A DNA stretch of 6,114 nucleotides, taken from assembly GCA_023128875.1 (NCBI GenBank), contig JAGMDB010000107.1:1-6114 (forward strand). Direction: 5' to 3'. A program made the translations under genes and the position numbers. This document shows positions 1-3,627 of the stretch, in pieces; positions within the stretch are counted from its first letter, which is position 1; every line of letters begins with the position of its first letter. The DNA is from Dehalococcoidia bacterium (lineage in GTDB: Bacteria > Chloroflexota > Dehalococcoidia > GIF9 > AB-539-J10). The notes beneath the pieces were generated by a model. It saw only the letters and a program-made list of their open reading frames with translations, was not told where the DNA came from and did not search any database.

Positions 1-146
1 ACCGTAAACAGAGCTGCCCCTAAAGTAATCAAAACGTACGTACGTATTCCCACTGGCTTGCCAGCTCGCTTTCGTTGGTAGCCAATAGCTGTGCCTAAAA
101 CGGCAGCCAGAAGCAAGCGCAATATCATCTCCAGCCATGAGGGCAA
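1..146 (-). CDS. MgtC/SapB family membrane protein, N-terminal part
   Basis: This is the first 48 codons of a gene that continues past the left edge. The reading begins MPSWLEMILRLLLAAVLGTA, then carries a Tyr-Gln-Arg-Lys-Arg-Ala-Gly-Lys-Pro-Val-Gly-Ile-Arg-Thr stretch followed by a hydrophobic segment ending LGAALFT. That pattern is the hallmark N-terminus of MgtC/SapB proteins: a first membrane helix, an ER/QRxRxGxPxGxRT loop and a second helix. Family members are inner-membrane proteins linked to growth in low magnesium and to virulence in some pathogens; the role here is unknown. I chose the TTG at 146 because a GAGGAGGG ribosome site lies 10 bases upstream and the resulting N-terminus matches family length. 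The alternative ATG at 128 has GGAG directly abutting it and would cut into the first helix. An in-frame TAA sits immediately before the TTG, so translation may be coupled to the gene remnant upstream. Confidence 0.8.
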   Translation of the reverse strand, partial: MPSWLEMILRLLLAAVLGTAIGYQRKRAGKPVGIRTYVLITLGAALFT

Positions 147-230
147 TTAAGTTTTTCCCTCCTCAGCCGCTTTCTTGGCCAAAAGCCGATTCAGAGCATT
201 CATACCCCGAAAAAGTAGAATTATAAGTAT
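147..230 (-). pseudogene. 3' end of an upstream gene (unidentified; MscL-like tail possible)
   Basis: The minus strand encodes ILIILLFRGMNALNRLLAKK followed by AAEEGKT and a TAA stop that touches the TTG start of the MgtC-family gene. A hydrophobic stretch followed by a basic, alanine- and glutamate-rich tail resembles the C-terminus of large-conductance mechanosensitive channels (last membrane helix, then a charged helix), but it is too short to assign. It is in a different frame from the HAD fragment at 301-381, and an in-frame stop closes the frame shortly upstream (near 253), so no start region remains. It may be the end of the same HAD gene after an internal deletion, or of a different gene. 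The zero-gap junction with the next gene suggests it was once a full member of the operon. Confidence 0.35.
157..164 (-). promoter_or_regulatory. Ribosome binding site deciding the TTG start of the MgtC-family gene
   Basis: The minus strand reads GAGGAGGG, 10 bases before the TTG at 146. It lies inside the last codons of the upstream gene remnant. It is the strongest Shine-Dalgarno sequence near this gene and favours TTG 146 over ATG 128. Confidence 0.65.
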
Positions 231-300
231 CACCTCCCACCTTGATTATTATTGGGCAACCAGGACCCCGATTTCGGCACTGTGCGGGACGGGGGAGGTG
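231..300. repeat. Scar segment bounded by an 8-bp inverted repeat
   Basis: CACCTCCC at 231-238 is exactly repeated in inverted orientation as GGGAGGTG at 293-300. Flanking ATC/GAT bases extend the match with one offset base. The segment lies exactly between the point where the HAD reading loses family resemblance (about 301) and the point where the unrelated tail reading begins (about 230). It could be a tiny inserted element, or a deletion joined through short repeats. No coding potential was recognised in it. Confidence 0.3.
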
Positions 301-381
301 GATTACTGGTTGAAGCCCTGTCCAGATATGTCTCCGGGATAAAGTACCATCAAGGTCGAAAATAGCCGCCACTTTACTCAT
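301..381 (-). pseudogene. HAD-superfamily hydrolase, truncated 5' remnant
   Basis: The reading starts MSKVAAIFDLDGTLSRRHIW. This contains HAD motif I (DxDGTL), with the nucleophile Asp9 and the acid/base Asp11, and the HIW resembles HAD-IB phosphatases related to phosphoserine phosphatase. After about 27 codons resemblance stops. The frame runs on through Pro/Arg/Cys-rich sequence to a stop near 163, giving only 72 residues, whereas HAD enzymes need roughly 200 residues and motifs II-IV. The ATG follows the polX stop codon with no gap (TAA then ATG), as expected for a coupled downstream gene. I infer that an intact HAD gene once followed polX and lost its body. The 72-residue product cannot be a working phosphatase. 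Confidence 0.7.
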
Positions 382-2094
382 TTATTTTTTGCTTAAGAAG
401 CCAAGCACCTGTTCTAGAGACAAAGTATTCAATATATGTTGAGGTTCACACCAGGCTCGCCGGGCTACACCAACGCCAAAGCGCATGAAATCTAAGTCTG
501 CCACGGTATGAGCATCGGTGTCAATAGCAAGCTTCACCCCTAATTCCCTGGCTCGAAAGGCATGAATATCGTTCAAATCAAGCCTACCGGGCCAAGCATT
601 AATTTCCAGCACCTTATTATTTTTAACCGCCGCTCGGAAAATAGCCTCTAAATCTATAGCTATGGGGGGCTGGCACTCCCCCAGGAGACGGCCGGTAGGA
701 TGAGCAATAATATCAATATCCGGGTCCCCTATAGCACTTAGCACTCTCCGTGTCATTTTCTCCTCACTCTGGTTCATAGCAGAGTGCACAGCACCGATGA
801 CTATGTCTAGCTGGGATAGAATTTCATGCGGTAAATCTAATCTACCGTCTGCGAAAATATCAACCTCGATGCCGGTGAGCACATGGATGCCATCTAACCT
901 CTCACGAAGTGCCCTGATCTCAGCAATTTGTCTCCTTACTCTTTCCGCATCAAGCCCATAAGCTGCAGAGTGGTCGGTGATTGCTATATATTGGTAGCCC
1001 AACTTTTTGGCAGCTAGAACCATCTCCTCAATGGAATTACGCCCGTCGCTCCAATCAGTGTGACTATGGAGGTTCCCCTTTATATCGGATAATTCCACCA
1101 GCTTGGGTAAAGTTCCTTGTTCAGCCCTCTCCACCTCGCCCTGAGCTTCCCTAAGCTCAGGCGGAATATACTGAAGTCCTAGCCGATGGTAGAAATCCTC
1201 CTCAATGGCAAATTTCTCCAATTTATCTGTGGCTAAATCGGTGATGCCATACTCACTCAACTTCAACCCTTGTCTATGCCCTCTCTCCCTCAGTGAGATA
1301 TTATGCTGCTTGCTACCGGTAAAATACTGAAGCATAGAGCCAAAGGAGTCGTGCTCCACCATGCGTAAGTCAACCTGTAATCCTCCAGGAGCAATAGCAC
1401 TTGCCTTTGTTGAGCCTTGAGCTAACACCTGCCCCATATGAGGTAAGGCAACAAAGGTGTCTATAACCTCCTTTGGGTTATCGGCAGTGCCCATAAGGTC
1501 AATATCGCCCAAAGTTTGCCTGAAGCGGCGCAAACTGCCAGCATAAGTTAAATTCCTCACTCCGGGAAGGGAGCGAAGGGAGCCAAGTATTTCATCCACA
1601 ATGGGCAGAGCTTCCCCAATGGGAATACGCTGGTCTTTGCGGCGCAAAGCTTGAATCTGCTGCCGGATGTTGTCAGCAGTCTTATCACCAAGACGGAAAA
1701 GCTTAGCTACTCGCCCACCCTTGATTGCTTGCTCTAAGGCATCAACCGAACTTACTCCTAGCTCACTGGAAAGTCTATTAGCCGTTTTAGGACCGATCCC
1801 TGGAATGGCCAGGAGATTGGTTATCCCTTCGGGGAATTCGGCCTTCAAATTCTCATAGTAACCAAGTTTTCCTGTGGTCACTAGTTCAGTAGTTTTCTTG
1901 GCTATTGCTTCTCCCACACCGGGGATATTTCTCAAGTTCTCCCCTTCATCAAGCATAATTCTTATTTCCTTGGGATAATGCTCTATAGCCCGAGCTGCCT
2001 TCTGGTAAGCACGAATCTTAAAGGCATTCTCCCCCTTGAGCTCCAAGAGGTCAGCGATATCACTAAACACCTTGACAATAGCAGTATTTTTCAT
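382..2094 (-). CDS. polX: Bacterial family X DNA polymerase / 3'-5' exonuclease (PolX)
   Basis: A complete 570-residue protein, normal length for bacterial PolX, which does gap-filling synthesis and end processing in DNA repair in the cytoplasm. The N-terminal DNA-binding region has helix-hairpin-helix turns at about 56-65 (NIPGVGEAIA) and 96-105 (AIPGIGPKTA). The polymerase palm shows GSLRR at 186-190, the metal-binding pair Asp197/Asp199 in GDID, and the third aspartate Asp242 (QVDL). The thumb carries YFTGSKQHN at about 257-265. The C-terminal PHP domain keeps its metal ligands: His343/His345 (HSH), Asp374-His375 (TDHS), Glu410, His437 (VHS), His465 (AHPTGR), Glu497, Asp527 and His529 (DTDAH). 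Polymerase and exonuclease centres therefore both look intact. EINAW at 497-501 has Trp where relatives often have Asn. The ATG overlaps the TGA of the decayed gene upstream (ATGA), and AAAGGA lies 10 bases before it. The stop abuts the HAD remnant. Confidence 0.95.
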   Translation of the reverse strand: MKNTAIVKVFSDIADLLELKGENAFKIRAYQKAARAIEHYPKEIRIMLDEGENLRNIPGVGEAIAKKTTELVTTGKLGYYENLKAEFPEGITNLLAIPGIGPKTANRLSSELGVSSVDALEQAIKGGRVAKLFRLGDKTADNIRQQIQALRRKDQRIPIGEALPIVDEILGSLRSLPGVRNLTYAGSLRRFRQTLGDIDLMGTADNPKEVIDTFVALPHMGQVLAQGSTKASAIAPGGLQVDLRMVEHDSFGSMLQYFTGSKQHNISLRERGHRQGLKLSEYGITDLATDKLEKFAIEEDFYHRLGLQYIPPELREAQGEVERAEQGTLPKLVELSDIKGNLHSHTDWSDGRNSIEEMVLAAKKLGYQYIAITDHSAAYGLDAERVRRQIAEIRALRERLDGIHVLTGIEVDIFADGRLDLPHEILSQLDIVIGAVHSAMNQSEEKMTRRVLSAIGDPDIDIIAHPTGRLLGECQPPIAIDLEAIFRAAVKNNKVLEINAWPGRLDLNDIHAFRARELGVKLAIDTDAHTVADLDFMRFGVGVARRAWCEPQHILNTLSLEQVLGFLSKK

Positions 2095-2288
2095 CTGTCA
2101 TCAATCCTTTCCCTTATCTACTCCCAATCAGGATTGCCATGATTCAACAAAGAATTGAAGTTATCCTTCAGCCACTTGTAATAATCATCCTCCACAAGTT
2201 ATTCCCCTGCAATATCCTCAGGGCTTTCCAAATCTGTGTCTTCAAATTGGCAATTAAGGAATTCCTTGACAACTGTTCCGTCGAGCAC
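2091..2288 (-). pseudogene. Small decayed gene with two in-frame stops, overlapping polX
   Basis: One frame of 66 codons runs from GTG 2288 to TGA 2093-2091 and is broken only by TAA at 2201-2199 (codon 30) and TAG at 2120-2118 (codon 57). The three pieces read like one acidic protein: it begins VLDGTVVKEFLNCQFED, continues after the first stop as LVEDDYYKWLKDNF, ends that piece with NHGNPDWE, and finishes IRERIDDR. The first stop could derive from CAA (Gln) and the second from TGG (Trp), each by a single transition. The final TGA overlaps the polX ATG as ATGA, the spacing of a genuine operon gene. GGGGG lies 8 bases before the GTG. I do not recognise the family. The alternative is a chance frame, but the composition and the coupling to polX argue for a recent pseudogene. 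This accounts for the gap between polX and the next gene. Confidence 0.5.
2105..2110 (-). promoter_or_regulatory. Ribosome binding site of polX
   Basis: The minus strand reads AAAGGA, 10 bases before the polX ATG at 2094. It lies inside the last codons of the decayed upstream reading frame, so polX can be translated on its own even though that frame is now broken. Confidence 0.5.
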
Positions 2289-2313
2289 TCTAGGTTCCCC
2301 CAGTATCTAAATG

Positions 2314-2780
2314 TTATCTCCCTAAATAATCTTTATAAATACCAAGCTCTTCCTCAAGAGCTAAGTAATCCCTTTTACGTTTATAGAGCTCTTCCACTTT
2401 ACCCAACTCCATGAATCCTAGTCGCGGCTCGATTTCATGGAAGGTTCCTACAAGCAAGTTATCTACTTTACCAATATCTGTCTGGGATGCCACAATGAAG
2501 ATGTGGCTATTCCATATGTCAAAAGCGTGTTTCAGTTTAGCAAGAGCATGATATAAGTCTCCTCCGACTTGGGCTTCAAAAACATAGGTTGGTACAGAGA
2601 GCTTAACCTTTCTCCATACAGCATCAAGCCTTCCTATGTCAAATGAATACTCCGAATCAGCGACAAAATTCTGGAGTCTCCCTATTTCTACGAGAATATC
2701 CCTAATCTTGTTATTGAAGATAAGTCCTCCCTCCCGCAGCAGTATTTGTATTTTTTGCCTGAGCCACAGGGGCATAGCAT
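2314..2780 (-). pseudogene. SEC-C motif plus PD-(D/E)XK-like nuclease gene, broken by a frameshift
   Basis: Two overlapping frames appear to be one gene. From ATG 2780, one base after the vapC stop, the frame reads [17 protein letters not shown], a complete CxCx8CC SEC-C zinc motif, but it runs into TAG at 2690-2688 after 30 codons. The downstream body lies in the other frame, open from ATG 2775 to TAA at 2314 (153 residues). In that frame the first 17 residues are only the out-of-frame reading of the SEC-C DNA. The body has FDIGRLDAVWRK (Asp51), then PTYVFEAQVGG (Glu67-x-Gln69), a helix HALAKLKHAFD and a strand HIFIVA. This fits a PD-(D/E)XK nuclease fold with an ExQ variant, as in some restriction enzymes; that is inference from motif order. 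It ends in a charged coiled-coil-like tail (about 126-145). Loss of one base in the run GGGAGGGAGGAC (2735-2724) would explain the frame change, and no other usable start exists in the body frame. It could be true decay, an assembly error, or a new protein that uses the shifted N-terminus. Confidence 0.55.
2730..2774 (-). repeat. SEC-C direct repeat, vapC-distal copy
   Basis: 45 bases match 3631-3675 with two differences (2742 G versus 3643 A; 2766 A versus 3667 G on the plus strand), at a fixed offset of 901. Both differences fall at third codon positions of the SEC-C reading (Tyr TAC/TAT and Cys TGT/TGC). The base just past the repeat turns the secA stop TAG into GAG (Glu) here. This copy forms the 5' end of the frameshifted nuclease gene. 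Confidence 0.9.
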
Positions 2781-2781
2781 C

Positions 2782-3234
2782 TCAAACTTTATACGTTCCT
2801 CGGTCATATTCTCCCACGCATCTCAAGTTAGAAACCTTGCCTTGAAGTAAGTTAACGAACCTCTTATCGTTAGTCCACAGTTCACAATCCTTTAATTCGG
2901 CAAGAGCCAAATATTGCATGTCATAAGTTCGGGGAAGATTAAACTCTTTGGTTAACTCCCAAGCCCTTTTCTGAATTTTGGGGCTATCACTGCTTTTTAC
3001 CCCTATCTCTGAGTAAGCTGAAAAAGCCTCCTCTCCTTCTTCAGGGAGGAGCCTCTTAAAATAGACTTGCTCTCTAAGAACTGAGGTAACTTCGGCATGA
3101 AACAAAGGGGCAGTTATAATCTCCATACCATTCTCACACCACTCTCGGCGCAAGGTATTGGCCACTTCATTTTGCTCTGCGGGTAATAGCCAGGTCAGAG
3201 CTAGGCTGGCATCAATACATACGCTGTTACTCAT
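2782..3234 (-). CDS. vapC: PIN-domain ribonuclease toxin, VapC family
   Basis: A 150-residue protein, close to the usual VapC length of about 130-150. VapC toxins are Mg2+-dependent RNases that cut tRNA or rRNA and stop growth when freed from their antitoxin. The four acidic active-site residues of the PIN fold are visible: Asp8 in [13 protein letters not shown], Glu48 in FHAEV, Asp105 in [11 protein letters not shown] and Asp123 in WTNDKRF, so it looks catalytically competent. The start ATG 3234 overlaps the antitoxin stop as ATGA, and GGAGG lies 8 bases upstream inside the antitoxin gene, which supports this start and coupled translation. The stop is followed after one base by the ATG of the SEC-C reading. 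The specific RNA target cannot be read from the sequence. Confidence 0.9.
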   Translation of the reverse strand: MSNSVCIDASLALTWLLPAEQNEVANTLRREWCENGMEIITAPLFHAEVTSVLREQVYFKRLLPEEGEEAFSAYSEIGVKSSDSPKIQKRAWELTKEFNLPRTYDMQYLALAELKDCELWTNDKRFVNLLQGKVSNLRCVGEYDRGTYKV

Positions 3235-3548
3235 AAGCTATGCCTCCGACGAGATTCCTCAACCAAGGCAGAAATATCAAACTCTGTTTCTGTCCTGGTT
3301 CTTATTCTCTTTTGCAGAGCCACGGCACGCTCAATAAATTCCAGCTTATCCTGAGACCCACGTTTATTTACACTCAGTTGACTTAGAAACGCCCCCAGGT
3401 CACTCCTGTTTATAAAAAGTTGATTGCCGAGCTTCTGTGCAGGCAACTTGCCTGCCCAAATCCACCGCCGCACGGTTTCCATGTTCCGGCCACCTCTGTG
3501 AGCCGCTTCTCGTATAGTTACTAATTCCTCTGTCACTTGCATGTCCAT
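3231..3548 (-). CDS. HTH (excisionase/MerR-like) antitoxin partner of VapC
   Basis: A 105-residue protein. Residues about 8-55 form a small winged helix-turn-helix of the excisionase type: LVTIREAAHRGGRNMETVRR, then WIWAGKLPAQKLGNQLFI and the SDLGAFL helix. A basic linker follows, then a charged C-terminal helix (about 64-102), the usual place for toxin binding. By position it is the cognate antitoxin and probably the autorepressor of the pair, binding the palindrome at 3567-3581. It is not a classical AbrB- or RHH-type VapB, so I leave the symbol blank. The start is uncertain: AAGG lies only 4 bases before ATG 3548 but 10 bases before the in-frame ATG 3542, so the protein may be two residues shorter. 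It overlaps vapC by 4 bases. Confidence 0.85.
   Translation of the reverse strand: MDMQVTEELVTIREAAHRGGRNMETVRRWIWAGKLPAQKLGNQLFINRSDLGAFLSQLSVNKRGSQDKLEFIERAVALQKRIRTRTETEFDISALVEESRRRHSL
3243..3247 (-). promoter_or_regulatory. Ribosome binding site of vapC
   Basis: The minus strand reads GGAGG, 8 bases before the vapC ATG and within the final Arg-Arg-His-Ser-Leu codons of the antitoxin. Together with the ATGA overlap it fixes the toxin start. Confidence 0.7.
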
Positions 3549-3566
3549 TTCGCCTTATGGAATATA

Positions 3567-3581
3567 GTTGTAGTCTACAAC
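3567..3581. promoter_or_regulatory. Palindromic operator of the toxin-antitoxin pair
   Basis: GTTGTAG-N-CTACAAC is a perfect 7+7 inverted repeat around a single central base. It sits one or two bases past the -10 box, over the expected transcription start and upstream of the antitoxin ATG. This is the classic location for autorepression by an antitoxin or toxin-antitoxin complex. The palindrome is seen directly; its use as an operator is inferred. Confidence 0.7.
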
Positions 3582-3610
3582 ACTATACAGAAGTTGCCTG
3601 AATTTGTCAA
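3582..3610 (-). promoter_or_regulatory. Sigma-70-type promoter of the toxin-antitoxin operon
   Basis: The minus strand carries TTGACA (3610-3605), a 17-base spacer, then TATAGT (3587-3582). That is a perfect -35, ideal spacing and a -10 one base from consensus. It lies between the secA stop and the antitoxin and would drive the pair and possibly the genes below it. No convincing secA terminator hairpin was seen before it, so read-through from secA is also possible. Confidence 0.75.
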
Positions 3611-3627
3611 TTATGGCTAGAAGAACT

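Noticed and set aside
34..45. Tandem ACGT x3, a 12-base palindrome
   Set aside because: It encodes Ile-Arg-Thr-Tyr-Val in the conserved MgtC loop; chance codon choice explains it and there is no promoter context.
209..342. Plus-strand reading through the scar (includes HLDYYWATRTPISALCGTG)
   Set aside because: It has no start codon with a ribosome site and no recognised family, and it lies opposite the HAD remnant; I see no support for a gene.
1667..1858. Plus-strand open frame inside polX
   Set aside because: It is antisense to the conserved helix-hairpin-helix region of PolX, with no independent support.
2118..2201. Stop-codon recoding (TAA and TAG read through) in the small gene before polX
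   Set aside because: Two different stops would need recoding, all other genes here end normally at TAA, TAG or TGA, and no recoding signal is visible; decay is simpler.
2139..2414. Plus-strand open frame of 91 codons between polX and the nuclease-like gene
   Set aside because: It lies antisense to the decayed small gene and the end of the nuclease-like gene, resembles no family I know and has no clear ribosome site.
2746..2760. Possible -1 programmed frameshift at the AAAAAA run of the distal SEC-C copy
   Set aside because: The in-frame run is C-AAA-AAA, not a good X-XXY-YYZ slippery site. Shifting there would lose the second cysteine pair, and secA carries the same run without shifting. 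A one-base loss in the later purine run fits better.
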